From contig CAVXUW010000002.1 in assembly GCA_963765105.1 (NCBI GenBank), positions 744,001 through 808,000 on the forward strand: a stretch of DNA of 64,000 bases, read 5' to 3'. Within the stretch, counting starts at the first letter, position 1. The number at the start of each line of letters is the position of its first letter. The stretch is from CALMEC01 sp963765105. GTDB lineage: Bacteria; Actinomycetota; Thermoleophilia; Miltoncostaeales; Miltoncostaeaceae. The position numbers and the translations under genes were made by a program. A model generated the notes under the pieces. That model had not been told where the DNA came from and ran no database searches. It saw only the letters and a list, made by a program, of their open reading frames with translations. Shown here piece after piece: positions 24,388 to 32,860 of the stretch.

Positions 24388-24764
24388 GCGACGACCTCAC
24401 CCTGTTCGACGCGGCCGGCGGGATGGACTTCTTTCGGCGGCTGGTGGATGCGTTCTACGAACGTGTTGCCGTCGATGCGCCGCTGTTGGCGCTGTATCCC
24501 GAGCCCGATGATCTGGCGGGCGCGCGGGAGCGTCTGACGCTCTTCCTGGCCCAGTATTGGGGCGGGCCCGCGACGTACTCCGACACACGCGGTCACCCGC
24601 GACTACGAATGCGGCACATGCCATTCGTGATCGACGAGGATGCCCGTGACCGTTGGCTTGCCGCGATGATGGGGGCTATCGACGCCGTTGACCCTCCTCC
24701 CGACGTTCGGCAGGCGCTGAGTGAGTACTTTGTGATGGCGGCGGACGCGATGCGGAACCGTTGA
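24384..24764 (+). CDS. Group II truncated haemoglobin
   Basis: 126 residues with the two-over-two globin fold of the TrHbN/O class: FDAAGGMDFFRRLVDAFYERVAVD, then YPEPDDLAGARERLTLFLAQYWGGPATYSDTRG split over helices B to E, and RHMPFVID with the haem-binding His near residue 75. Tyr in the E-helix region and Trp in the G helix (RDRWLAAM) fit GlbO-type proteins, which handle O2, peroxide or nitrosative stress. GTG 24384 overlaps argJ, so it is translated with the arginine genes although no metabolic link is known. Confidence 0.88.
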   Translation: MSDDLTLFDAAGGMDFFRRLVDAFYERVAVDAPLLALYPEPDDLAGARERLTLFLAQYWGGPATYSDTRGHPRLRMRHMPFVIDEDARDRWLAAMMGAIDAVDPPPDVRQALSEYFVMAADAMRNR

Positions 24765-24776
24765 GTTGCGGCGGTT

Positions 24777-25424
24777 TCAGCCCCAATGCTGGCGTCGTCC
24801 GCGGCGCCGGTGAGGTGGGACGTACCAGGCATTCAATGCGAGCATGACGTCGGCGCGCGGTAGGGCATCGAGGTGTTCGAGGATGATGTCCAGGCAGTGC
24901 GCCCCGTAGCGATGGGCTTTGGCGGCGCTCATCCTCACCGGTGACGGCGGTTCGAGCGACGGTTGGCGCCACCGTGCCTCGCTGAACCACCGTCTCATTG
25001 TGCGCGTGGAGGGGACCTGGGCAACGGCGTGCCGGTAGCGCTGTCGTAGTTCGCGGATGACGTCGCCGGGGGGTTCTCCGTGGTCAAACCTCCTCTCCGC
25101 TTCTTGGCGCAGCTCGGGCCACGAATAGGATCCAGGCGTTGGTTGACGCGTCGCGGCCGCCGCGACCTGGCCGATGTGTGTACGTAGCGCTCGTGCCCGC
25201 GTGACCGTCAAGCACCCCGCTGCTGCCCACCGTGCGGCAAGACGCTCGGTGAACTCCCGCCCGCCGCGCCGGGCCAGAAACCGGTTCTCCCGATGTGCAG
25301 CGCAGAGCCAGACAACTACGCCGTGCGTCAGATGCCACGGCGTTCGCTCCGGGCCGCTCCGTCCAACGCAGACCGCGCACGGCGGCTGGATGGTCGGGAG
25401 GTCTCTCGTCGCAAGCTTCGGCAT
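24777..25424 (-). CDS. Hypothetical protein with Cys/His cluster
   Basis: About 215 residues from ATG 25424; a GTG or longer start to 25517 is possible. The N-terminus holds CAVC, later a conserved W-L-C-A-x-H (VVWLCAAHRENRFLARRGG), so a zinc site of CxxC...CxxH type is likely. The middle is basic and helical (RFDHGEPPGDVIRELRQRYRH), and a Trp/Arg stretch (TRTMRRWFSEARW) might contact nucleic acid. A DNA-binding role is a guess; no catalytic motif is seen. It converges on the globin gene. Confidence 0.6.
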   Translation of the reverse strand: MPKLATRDLPTIQPPCAVCVGRSGPERTPWHLTHGVVVWLCAAHRENRFLARRGGREFTERLAARWAAAGCLTVTRARALRTHIGQVAAAATRQPTPGSYSWPELRQEAERRFDHGEPPGDVIRELRQRYRHAVAQVPSTRTMRRWFSEARWRQPSLEPPSPVRMSAAKAHRYGAHCLDIILEHLDALPRADVMLALNAWYVPPHRRRGRRQHWG

Positions 25425-25885
25425 TCCCGACTCTTTCGTTCGTATCCGGCCGGAGCGACAACCCCAACCGACGACATGACCCAAAAGCAACCCCGCCAAT
25501 TCCCGGCCGGTGCCCACGGATAGTGCCCCGTCAGCGTGTTACCGATCTACCCTCAGGTGTGACAAAACACGCGTCACACTGAGAAATCTTCTGCGCAAGT
25601 GGCCGTCAGCCACACGCCGAATGACCTGAGGCTATGGGCCTCTGAGCGGTTTGCCGACGAAGGGCTGTGGCGATGGGGATGTGACGAAATGGTGTGGCCG
25701 ACCGGGAGCTGCCGACCGGGAGCTGCCAATGGGTGGTTGCGGGGCGGCGATGGTGGCTGCAGGTCGTCTCGACGGACGATGAGAGATTCGGACCGATGGA
25801 ACCTTTGGTGGTGTGGGCGTTGGGGGGCGGTCAGTCCAATCGCGGAGGGGGCCAGGAAACGGGTTTCGGGAGGCGAAAGTAGGGC
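25425..25885. other. Long intergenic region upstream of argB
   Basis: No convincing gene in these 461 bases. It contains a hyphenated inverted repeat GTGTGAC/GTCACAC (25557-25579) and a 14-bp tandem duplication GCCGACCGGGAGCT at 25697-25724 with a partial third copy. Base composition stays GC-rich and G-biased from 25690 to 25880. The promoter of argB should be here, but none is obvious. Confidence 0.6.
25557..25579. promoter_or_regulatory. Inverted repeat, possible operator
   Basis: GTGTGAC and GTCACAC are perfect 7-bp arms around a 9-nt A-rich centre. With a one-base bulge the symmetry extends to TCAG...CTGA. The half-site TGTGA/TCACA resembles CRP-type sites, but the spacing of 11 instead of 6 is wrong for CRP. 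Confidence 0.4.
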
Positions 25886-26815
25886 TTGATAAGTTCCTCG
25901 TACTCATGGACCGGTCAATTGGGAGACATTCTGAGTAAGACGAGTCGCACAACCGCGCCGCAGGAGGGTTTGGAACAGCGCGTCGACGTGCTGCTCGAAG
26001 CGCTGCCCTACATCCGCGAGTTCGCGGGCGAGACCATCGTGATCAAGTACGGCGGGGCGGCCATGACGACGGCGGACCTGAAATCGTCGTTCGCACGTGA
26101 CGTGGCCCTGCTCAAGCTCGTCGGCATGAACCCGGTGATCGTCCACGGCGGCGGCCCCGACATCACCCGCTACGCCGACCGCCTCGGCCTTGAGGTGAAG
26201 TTCGTCCACGGGCTCCGTGTCACCGACGCCGACACCATGGAGCTCGTAAAGATGGTGCTCGTCGGCAAGATCAACAAGGAGATCGTGGCGCAGCTGCGCG
26301 TTGCCGGGGTCGAGGCCGTCGGCCTCTCCGGTGACGATGCCGGGCTCATCACCGCCCGCAAAGCCGAACATCCCGACGGCGACCTCGGCTTCGTCGGCGA
26401 CGTCGCCTCATTCAACACGCACCTGCTGGAACGGCTCTCCGATTTCGTTCCCGTCGTCGCATCCGTTGGGGTCGACACGGCGGGACAGAGCTACAACATC
26501 AACGCCGATAGCGTCGCCGGTGCGCTTGCCGCCGCCCTAAACGCACGCCGCGTGCTCTTTCTCACCGACGTTGAAGGCCTCTATGGCGACGTGGCCGATC
26601 CCACCAGCCTCATCAGCGAATGTGACCTGGCAGAACTCGATCGCCTCGTCAACGGTGGGGGCATCAGCTCCGGCATGTTGCCGAAGCTGAGCGCGGTTCA
26701 AACCGCCCTGCGTGGCGGAGTGGAGGCGGTGCAAATCATTGACGGGCGCGTTCCGCACGCGGTCCTCATGGAGCTTTTCACCGAAGCCGGCGTGGGGACG
26801 AAGATCACGGCCTGA
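25886..26815 (+). CDS. argB: Acetylglutamate kinase
   Basis: ArgB phosphorylates N-acetylglutamate, usually the arginine-controlled step. The amino-acid kinase fold is clear: IVIKYGGAAM near 51, VIVHGGGPDI near 85, GLSGDDAGLI, NINADSVAGALAAAL near 210 and GGISSGMLPKL near 256. The N-terminal EALPYIREF helix is typical of hexameric, arginine-inhibited forms. The start is uncertain: TTG 25886 (309 residues), TTG 25919 (298) or TTG 25970 (281) all fit, none with a good ribosome binding site, and there is no ATG or GTG. It is separated from argCJ by the globin and a minus-strand gene, so it needs its own promoter. Confidence 0.92.
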   Translation: MISSSYSWTGQLGDILSKTSRTTAPQEGLEQRVDVLLEALPYIREFAGETIVIKYGGAAMTTADLKSSFARDVALLKLVGMNPVIVHGGGPDITRYADRLGLEVKFVHGLRVTDADTMELVKMVLVGKINKEIVAQLRVAGVEAVGLSGDDAGLITARKAEHPDGDLGFVGDVASFNTHLLERLSDFVPVVASVGVDTAGQSYNINADSVAGALAAALNARRVLFLTDVEGLYGDVADPTSLISECDLAELDRLVNGGGISSGMLPKLSAVQTALRGGVEAVQIIDGRVPHAVLMELFTEAGVGTKITA

Positions 26816-26899
26816 CGGCCGAAGGGTCACTTTTGCGTGCCCCGGTCGCTGCCCGTTCGGCCATTGCCCCACTCTGGATGAGGTGGGAGACTGCGTGTC

Positions 26900-28363
26900 A
26901 TGACTGCCGAGTTCCCGCGGATTCATCGCGCAGCGACCGTCGTCGCGGCGTTGATCGTGCTCGTACCGTCCACGGCCCTCGCCGAGGAACGCATCGGATC
27001 GGGCGCCGACACCTCGGGTGATCAGACCAACCCCCAGCGTGACATCGTCGCGCTCTCGGCACGATACGACACCAGCGGCGTTGTCAGCGTGACCACGACG
27101 TTCCGGGAAGCGCCCACAGCGGCCGCCAACGCATTCGCCTATGTCACCCTCGGCACGCTCAGCGGAACGAAATGTGGTGAGCCGTTCGTGCTCGCGGGTC
27201 ACTTCACCGACCCCGCGGTCACCGACGCCCTCGCCGTCTCCAGCGAAGCGCCACAGACCTTCCTGACGGCGACGAAAGTGGTCAACACCAACACGATCAC
27301 GGTCTCGGCCACCACCCCGACCCTCGCCGGCAAGGGGTACAACTGTGCGACGTCGGGAGTCAACGAACGCAGCCCGGGCACAACGATCTTCGACTCCACA
27401 GATGCCCCCACCGCTCTGGCCGTGCCCGTGCCGCCACCACCGCCACCGCCCACGGCCCCGGTCGTGCTGACCCGGGATCAGAAGCTCGCGAAAGCGCTCA
27501 AAACCTGCCGTGCCAAGAAACCGCTCGCCGCACGCCGTCGCTGCGAGGCAAAGACGCGCGCGAAGTTCGCGCCACCGCTCACCCAGGCTCAGAAGCTGAC
27601 CAGAACCGTGAAGGCGTGTCGGGCCAGCTACCGCGGCGCCCGTCGCGCCCGCTGCATCGCCACGGCACGCGCCCGCTACGGCCCGCCGAAAGCCGGCCCG
27701 CTTGGCGGGCGGACCTTCTATTACCCCGGCGTCGACGTGAGCTTCGTCTGCGGAGGAACATGCTGGAAGGGCTACACGTTCATCGACGACAAGTGGGCCC
27801 ACAAGGGCCTGACCGAGGATGACGGCCTGTTCCCACGGTGCACCCAACGCGCCATCGACAAAAACGGCGAGGGCTGCGTCCCGTACAGCTACAACCCGAC
27901 GACGAAATCGGGTGTGCTCGATGGGAAGCCATTCACGCTCGTCGACAACGCGACCGACCTTAAAGTCGACGGCGAGGACCTGACGCACTTCGGTGCGTCG
28001 ACGGTGAAGCCTGGCGCGCGCTTTGGGTTCATCCTCAAAGGAATCACCATCTACGGCTTCCCGTACAGCGGGCAGGTGATCACCGAGCGCTGGCTCGAGG
28101 TGGCCCCGGACGGTCGTTTCATACTCTCGAGAGTGATCCTGGGCGGATCCGGTGCCCCCGGCGGCGTCGAGACGCGCTTCAGCGCCGTCCCCGCCGACCA
28201 GAAGGGCCGGTACGAGTTTCTTCCCGGCGGTGTTCTGCGGTTGAGCTATGAATCCGGGACGGTCCAAAACCTCAGCGCTTTCATCCTCGCCGGCAAGGGA
28301 GGCGCGGACCCCGGAGTAGCCGGGATGTACATCGGCGGCATCATGTACTTCAAGGAGGCCTGA
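26900..28363 (+). CDS. Secreted protein with two basic Cys repeats
   Basis: 487 residues, function unknown. A Sec signal peptide spans about 1-28 (AALIVLVPSTALA). Residues about 40-170 are a beta-rich Thr/Val/Ala domain with a Cys pair. A poly-Pro linker (PVPPPPPPPTAP) leads to two tandem 37-residue basic repeats of the form LTxxQKLxxxxKxCRA....ARRxRC.A..RA.(F/Y).PP at about 190-264. A C-terminal domain (about 268-487) has Cys pairs (FVCGGTCWKGY), Trp/Tyr/Gly-rich strands and a final GMYIGG. Such K/R-C repeats recur in thermoleophilic and related actinobacterial surface proteins, as I recall. It may bind polyanions in the cell wall. Confidence 0.8.
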   Translation: MTAEFPRIHRAATVVAALIVLVPSTALAEERIGSGADTSGDQTNPQRDIVALSARYDTSGVVSVTTTFREAPTAAANAFAYVTLGTLSGTKCGEPFVLAGHFTDPAVTDALAVSSEAPQTFLTATKVVNTNTITVSATTPTLAGKGYNCATSGVNERSPGTTIFDSTDAPTALAVPVPPPPPPPTAPVVLTRDQKLAKALKTCRAKKPLAARRRCEAKTRAKFAPPLTQAQKLTRTVKACRASYRGARRARCIATARARYGPPKAGPLGGRTFYYPGVDVSFVCGGTCWKGYTFIDDKWAHKGLTEDDGLFPRCTQRAIDKNGEGCVPYSYNPTTKSGVLDGKPFTLVDNATDLKVDGEDLTHFGASTVKPGARFGFILKGITIYGFPYSGQVITERWLEVAPDGRFILSRVILGGSGAPGGVETRFSAVPADQKGRYEFLPGGVLRLSYESGTVQNLSAFILAGKGGADPGVAGMYIGGIMYFKEA

Positions 28364-28371
28364 GCCTCCGA

Positions 28372-28809
28372 TCAGATCGCGCGGGCGAACTCCATCCGAA
28401 CCTCGACGCCCTGCCCGGAGCGGGCAACGAGGAACGTCCGGGCCATCGCGGCGATGAGCGCCAGGCCACGGCCGCGTTGCGCCGAGGGCTCCGGCATCGT
28501 GAAGGTCGTCGGCGGCGCCCACGGCTGTGTTCCGCCGGAGTCGAGCACCCGTACCGATGCCTCAAACATTCCGACGTGGTAGAGCACTTCCACCAACTCA
28601 CCCGGCAGCGAACCGTGCTCCACGGCATTGGCCGTTGCCTCACTGGTCGCGAGCACCACCCGGTGGATGCTGTCCTCGTCCCAGCCGCGCTCGGCGAGGG
28701 AGCCGGCAATCGCGGCGCGAACGACAGCTACCGATGCAAGGTCGGCGGGGGCCAGGACCATCGACGGCGATGCGACCTCGGTCATGATTGCGCCATCGCG
28801 GGTTGACAT
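28372..28809 (-). CDS. Anti-sigma-factor-type serine kinase (HATPase_c_2)
   Basis: 145 residues from ATG 28809, chosen because a TAAATG-like -10 element (28821-28826) lies just upstream; ATG 28827 would add six. The fold is the RsbW/SpoIIAB GHKL ATPase: N-box VLATSEATANAVEHG near 54-68, a degenerate G1 (VRVLDSGG near 86) and G2 RGRGLALIAAM near 112. RsbW proteins bind a sigma factor and phosphorylate an anti-sigma antagonist. No sigma factor or antagonist gene is adjacent, so its partner must be elsewhere. It is divergent from argG. Confidence 0.85.
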   Translation of the reverse strand: MSTRDGAIMTEVASPSMVLAPADLASVAVVRAAIAGSLAERGWDEDSIHRVVLATSEATANAVEHGSLPGELVEVLYHVGMFEASVRVLDSGGTQPWAPPTTFTMPEPSAQRGRGLALIAAMARTFLVARSGQGVEVRMEFARAI

Positions 28810-28935
28810 CCGAACACCATGAACCATTTATCGGCCGGGAACCGCCATTGGTTCACTCTCGATACAAAATCGCAACAATTCCCGCATGGCGTGGTGCCGG
28901 GGTCGGGCTTCCCTTTCTGTTGGGGCAACCCGCAC

Positions 28936-28964
28936 TTGCCTCGCGCTCCGCTCACGGACAGACT
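28936..28964 (+). promoter_or_regulatory. argG promoter
   Basis: TTGCCT at 28936-28941, a 17-nt spacer and CAGACT at 28959-28964 predict a start near 28971 and a 27-nt leader holding the GAGAGG ribosome binding site. No arginine-repressor box was recognised. Confidence 0.4.
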
Positions 28965-28997
28965 CCCCAGGCTCGCCCACCGACGAGAGGTTCGCTT

Positions 28998-30260
28998 GTG
29001 TCCGAGACCCACCCCGATGTGACAACCGCACGGTACTTGGCCCGACCCCATGAGGTTCACCGCGTCGTACTCCTGTATTCGGGGGGACTCGACACGTCGG
29101 TGATGCTCAAGTGGATCCAGGACGAGTACGACGCCGAGGTGGTCGCGCTGTGCATCGACCTGGGCCAACCGACGGATGACTTCGAGGCGATCCGCCAAAA
29201 GGCGCTTGACCTTGGGGCAGTGGCCAGCGTCGTTGTGGATGCAAAAGACGAGTTCGTGCGCGGATATGTGGGACCCGCGATTCGCGCGAACGCGCGCTAC
29301 CAGGGCACCTACCCGCTGTTTACCGCTCTGGGACGACCGCTTCTGGCGAAGTTGGCGGTGGAGGCCGCCCGCGCTCACGATGCCGACACGATCGCCCACG
29401 GCTGCACCGGCAAGGGCAACGACCAAGTCCGTATTGAGGTCACGGTTATGACGCTCGCCCCCGAGCTCAAGGTCATCGCCCCCGTCCGCGAATGGCAGAT
29501 GGGACGCGACGAGGAGATCGCCTACGCCAAAGAGCACGGCATCCCTGTCTCGTCCAGCGTGGAACGTCCGTACTCTCTCGACGACAACCTCTGGGGCCGC
29601 TCCAGTGAGGGCGGCGTCATTGAAGACCCCGCAAACATCGTCCCGGACGACGTGTTTCAACTGGTCACCCCTCCACATGCAGCTCCCGACGCGTCCGAGG
29701 ACGTCATCATCGGGTTTCGGGAGGGGCTGCCGGTGTCGCTCAACGGTGCGGAGATGGATCTGGTTGCCCTCATCCAAGAGGCGGCGGCGATCGGTGCGAG
29801 AAATGGTGTGGGTATCATGGATAATGTCGAAGACCGGGTCGTGGGGCTCAAGGTGCGTGACATCTATGAGGTGCCTGCTGCCGAGTTGATACTTCGCGCG
29901 CACGCCGAGCTCGAAAAACTTGTGTTCACCGGTCGCCAGAGCGGTTTCAAACGGGCGATCGATGGAATGTGGGCGCAGATTTGTTACGAGGGCCTGTGGT
30001 ACGAGCCGCTCATGGCGGATCTGGACGCCTACATCGCCAATGCCAGCGCGGTGGTGGAAGGGGAGGTCACGGTGCGCCTTTACAAAGGCAACGCCACGGT
30101 GGTGGCACGGGCCTCGCCGAACGCCTTGTACGACAAGAACATGGCGACCTTTGATGCCGACCCGACCTTCTCGCAGAACGCGAGCCCCGGGTTCATCGAG
30201 CTGTTCTCGCTGCAGAGCCGCATGGCCCACCAGATGCGGCGTGCGCGGGAGGATCAGTGA
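28998..30260 (+). CDS. argG: Argininosuccinate synthase
   Basis: ArgG joins citrulline and aspartate using ATP. From GTG 28998 (GAGAGG 7 nt upstream) there are 420 residues. The PP-loop LLYSGGLDTSVMLKWI is at about 25-40, GCTGKGNDQVRIE near 135-147 and DDNLWGRS near 195 belong to the substrate sites, and the C-terminal oligomerisation helices are present. It is somewhat longer than the 400-residue type I enzymes. argH, argF, argD and argR are not in the window. A GTGA overlap couples it to the next gene. Confidence 0.95.
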   Translation: MSETHPDVTTARYLARPHEVHRVVLLYSGGLDTSVMLKWIQDEYDAEVVALCIDLGQPTDDFEAIRQKALDLGAVASVVVDAKDEFVRGYVGPAIRANARYQGTYPLFTALGRPLLAKLAVEAARAHDADTIAHGCTGKGNDQVRIEVTVMTLAPELKVIAPVREWQMGRDEEIAYAKEHGIPVSSSVERPYSLDDNLWGRSSEGGVIEDPANIVPDDVFQLVTPPHAAPDASEDVIIGFREGLPVSLNGAEMDLVALIQEAAAIGARNGVGIMDNVEDRVVGLKVRDIYEVPAAELILRAHAELEKLVFTGRQSGFKRAIDGMWAQICYEGLWYEPLMADLDAYIANASAVVEGEVTVRLYKGNATVVARASPNALYDKNMATFDADPTFSQNASPGFIELFSLQSRMAHQMRRAREDQ

Positions 30261-31207
30261 GGCGGGCTGCTCCCCCTCAGGGAGTGCGTGTCGACAACAC
30301 CGATCCTGGCCCGTGGGCGACCATCCATCACGGTCCGCGTGGTCTGGGGCTTGCATCGATCACCCCGCCTGAGGGGGTGGAGCTGGCTCCCGACGATCGG
30401 GCTCTGCGCCCGTCGCGAGGCGTGCCGTTTGCCACCAACGAGTCCACGCTCGTTGTCGACGGAACGATCCTGCTGACGGCCGCGCCCAACGTCGCGCGCA
30501 CCATCCGCACGAACGATATGTCCGCGTTGTTCGACCGGCGTCCCCCGGGGCTCATGCGCGTGGTGGGGGCCGGCGGTGCGAACACCGCACTGCTTCAGGA
30601 CGCCGCCGGGTGGCGTGCGGTGATCCTGCCCAGCATGGGTGACCTCGCCGCCGACTTGGGGCCTGGGCCCGTTGCCATTCGCCCCGACGGACGTCGTGTG
30701 GCGGTCGTACACGACGGGACTGTTTACGAGCTCGAGCTCCCTGGTGCGGCGACAACCTCGGTGGATGTGTCGTCGCCGCCGGGGGCGATCGCCTACGCGG
30801 CCGATGGCACGCTGATCGCGGCAGTCGGTGGGGGCATCGGTGGCGCACCGGCGTCCGACTCGCCCATCGTCGCCCTGGCGGCCGCGCGGACCGCGCCCCG
30901 TGTCATTGCGCGTCACGCCGATGGTCGGTTGACGCTCTGGGACACCACCACTGGCGAGGTCATCGGCGCCTGGACGCCGATCATCCTTGGCCCGCTGTCG
31001 ATCGCCCTGAGCGACGACGGAGAACGAGTGGCCATGGGCACACCATTTGCCGAGCCGGCTGCGGCATGCGTCGCACGTGCCAGCGACGGTGCGCTGCACC
31101 GCTACATTGCGCAGGCGCGCACTCTTGCTCTGCACCCCGACGGGGCGACCATGGTCGTCGGCGGCGACTGGGGTGCTCTCTGGCTCGAACCACCACGGGA
31201 GGTGTGA
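30257..31207 (+). CDS. Unknown beta-propeller-like protein, coupled to argG
   Basis: 316 residues, no signal peptide. Short repeated strands (GPVAIRPDGRRVAVVHDGTVYELELPG, AIAYAADGTLIAAVGGG, GPLSIALSDDGERVAMG, TLALHPDGATMVVGGDWGALWLEP) have the DG turn pattern of WD40/YVTN-type propellers, so a cytosolic beta-propeller is likely. N-terminal DPGPW and C-terminal VGGDWG recur in the next protein. GTG 30257 overlaps the argG stop and the stop overlaps the next ATG, making a three-gene unit. Function unknown. Confidence 0.7.
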   Translation: MRRAAPPQGVRVDNTDPGPWATIHHGPRGLGLASITPPEGVELAPDDRALRPSRGVPFATNESTLVVDGTILLTAAPNVARTIRTNDMSALFDRRPPGLMRVVGAGGANTALLQDAAGWRAVILPSMGDLAADLGPGPVAIRPDGRRVAVVHDGTVYELELPGAATTSVDVSSPPGAIAYAADGTLIAAVGGGIGGAPASDSPIVALAAARTAPRVIARHADGRLTLWDTTTGEVIGAWTPIILGPLSIALSDDGERVAMGTPFAEPAAACVARASDGALHRYIAQARTLALHPDGATMVVGGDWGALWLEPPREV

Positions 31208-31836
31208 TGGGAACCAACCCACTGCGTCATCAGGTCGACCTTATCCCCGACGACCCGGGACCCTGGTCGATCGTTTCGTTCGCACGAGAATCGCAAGGAG
31301 CGCAGCTCATCGGCCAGGGAGGACGTCGTCGCCCAACACCGGCTGCGCTGTTGTCGGACACGTCCCCGGAGATCCCCCTCGACCGACCTGGCCTCGACGA
31401 GAGCCTTGGTGTGGCGGGTGCCGGCGCGATTCGTCTTATCGCAATGCACCGTGAAGGGGCGCGGTCGCTTCAGTTCACCGAAGACGACACGGCGCTCCGC
31501 GGTATTCACCGCCGCGTCATTCGGCGCTGGACCGTCCCGGGACTTGTTCCCGGCTCACATGACTATCCCGAGTCGGACCCGGTGGCGGAACTTGCTCCCC
31601 CCGCCCACCCGGCGGACATGGTTACCGCGGTGGCCGGCGAGGTCATCGCCCCGGGTGGGCGCTTGTCGGCTGCGCCGGTGAAGTACGGCCGCTTGTTCGG
31701 TGTGGCATTCGTTCGTCTGCCCGAGCGAACCTTGGTGCGTTTCATCGGTGGCGCCGCGTGCGCTGCCTGGACCGCCGACGGTCAGATGCTCGCCGTCGGG
31801 GGCGACTGGGGCATCATCCTGGCCGAACCGGTCTGA
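31207..31836 (+). CDS. Unknown protein, shorter paralogue of the preceding gene
   Basis: 209 residues from ATG 31207, which overlaps the previous stop by one base (TGATG). DPGPWSIVSFARESQG at the N-terminus and AWTADGQMLAVGGDWGIILAEP at the C-terminus match the ends of the 316-residue neighbour, while the middle is shorter and Pro-rich. It probably lacks enough blades for a closed propeller alone, so pairing with its neighbour is a possibility. Part of the argG transcript. Confidence 0.68.
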   Translation: MGTNPLRHQVDLIPDDPGPWSIVSFARESQGAQLIGQGGRRRPTPAALLSDTSPEIPLDRPGLDESLGVAGAGAIRLIAMHREGARSLQFTEDDTALRGIHRRVIRRWTVPGLVPGSHDYPESDPVAELAPPAHPADMVTAVAGEVIAPGGRLSAAPVKYGRLFGVAFVRLPERTLVRFIGGAACAAWTADGQMLAVGGDWGIILAEPV

Positions 31837-31843
31837 CCGGCCG

Positions 31844-32845
31844 CTACGTGGGGACAGTCTCTTCATGCACGACGACGCTCTGTGACGATGAGCGTCGCGC
31901 CCGCCAACGACGTTCGCACCACCCCACACTCGTCATCACTGCCGCGACATAGGCCCAGCCCAGCAACACGTCGGTGACGTAATGCTCGGCGGCGTAGACC
32001 AATGCGAAACCCATGGCCCCGGTGTAGGCGACGAGAACGATCCGCAGTGGCCAGCGCGAGGACGACCAGAAGAAGGCACAGATCAGGGCGGCAAACGCGG
32101 CATGAAGCGAGGGCATCGCTGCGACCGCGTTCACGACACCCTGTCCGTGACGAAGGAGTGCTTCGGCCTGGTCGATCCCCAGTGCGCTCCAGCCCCGGCC
32201 GCTGACTCGGCTGACCGCAGTGATCTCACCCTGCTGGGCGGCCATCCACGGAGGGGCGGCGGGGAACAGGACGTACGTTGCGAGCCCCGCAAGCGTCAGT
32301 GCCAGGAATCGGCGCACAAACGCTCCCCATCGTGCCCGGTTACGCACCCAGAGCACCCCTGCGACGACATAGACGGCGAAGAAGTGCGACAGGTAGATCA
32401 GGGTCGTACCCACGTCGTACCAGTGAACGGACAGCGGGTCGAGGAGGCGCTCCTGCAACCACACGGTGGGCACCTCGCCAAAGCCCAGCACACGGTCGAT
32501 GTCGATCATCTCCGTGACATGGACGGGCATGCCGAGCGTGTCGGCCAGTCCTCGGGTGTAGTCGTAGGCAAGGAGGAGCACCGCGAAGGGCAACCAGTCA
32601 CGGACGAGGCGAGCGACCTCCCACGGTGAACGTCCCACGCACATGAGCGCAAGCCCACCGAGGGTCCACATGAGGACCTGTTCCCGGTCGAAGGGCACAC
32701 CCGTCAACGAAAACAGCGCGACGGCAAACCCGAGGTAGAACAGCACCAGCGACCAGCGGACGAGCGCAACACGGTCGGTTTGTCCGCGTTTGGTCGTCTC
32801 AGGGTGCGTGGGAAACTCGGTTACGCTGACCGGTCGGGTCGTCAT
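31844..32845 (-). CDS. PAP2-family membrane phosphatase or inositol phosphoceramide/phosphoinositol transferase-like
   Basis: 333 residues with about seven to eight membrane helices. The C-terminal half has the PAP2 motifs C2 (AMPSLHAAFA, near 243) and C3 (AEHYVTDVLLGW, near 288), whose two His residues act in phosphotransfer; the C1 KxxxxxxRP motif of classical PAP2 enzymes is not seen, as in the Aur1/Ipt1-like branch. That branch moves phospho-polar heads onto lipids, for example in phosphoinositol lipid synthesis. A TATCCT box (32856-32861, minus) puts the transcript start about 3 nt before ATG 32845. Confidence 0.82.
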   Translation of the reverse strand: MTTRPVSVTEFPTHPETTKRGQTDRVALVRWSLVLFYLGFAVALFSLTGVPFDREQVLMWTLGGLALMCVGRSPWEVARLVRDWLPFAVLLLAYDYTRGLADTLGMPVHVTEMIDIDRVLGFGEVPTVWLQERLLDPLSVHWYDVGTTLIYLSHFFAVYVVAGVLWVRNRARWGAFVRRFLALTLAGLATYVLFPAAPPWMAAQQGEITAVSRVSGRGWSALGIDQAEALLRHGQGVVNAVAAMPSLHAAFAALICAFFWSSSRWPLRIVLVAYTGAMGFALVYAAEHYVTDVLLGWAYVAAVMTSVGWCERRWRARRSSSQSVVVHEETVPT

Positions 32846-32860
32846 CCTGTCGCACAGGAT
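32844..32860. promoter_or_regulatory. 17-bp palindrome over the PAP2 gene start
   Basis: ATCCTGT-CGC-ACAGGAT is a perfect hyphenated palindrome that covers the start codon and the -10 box (minus strand TATCCT, 32856-32861) of the PAP2 gene. It could be an operator blocking transcription, or a hairpin over the start codon. Confidence 0.45.

Noticed and set aside
25518..25600. GTGTGAC/GTCACAC palindrome as a CRP site
   Set aside because: CRP-type sites need TGTGA-N6-TCACA; here the spacing is 11, so it is listed only as an unspecified inverted repeat.
25599..25889. Plus-strand open frame of 96 codons before argB
   Set aside because: Trp/Arg/Gly-rich composition from G-rich DNA, no start signals, and it contains the 14-bp tandem duplication; it looks non-coding.
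26816..26899. GGCCGAA/TTCGGCC inverted repeat after argB as a terminator
   Set aside because: Only 7-bp arms with a loop of more than 25 nt and no T run; too weak to list.
26537..28522. 661-codon minus-strand frame opposite argB and the secreted protein
   Set aside because: Antisense shadow; the plus strand encodes a kinase motif set and a signal-peptide protein.
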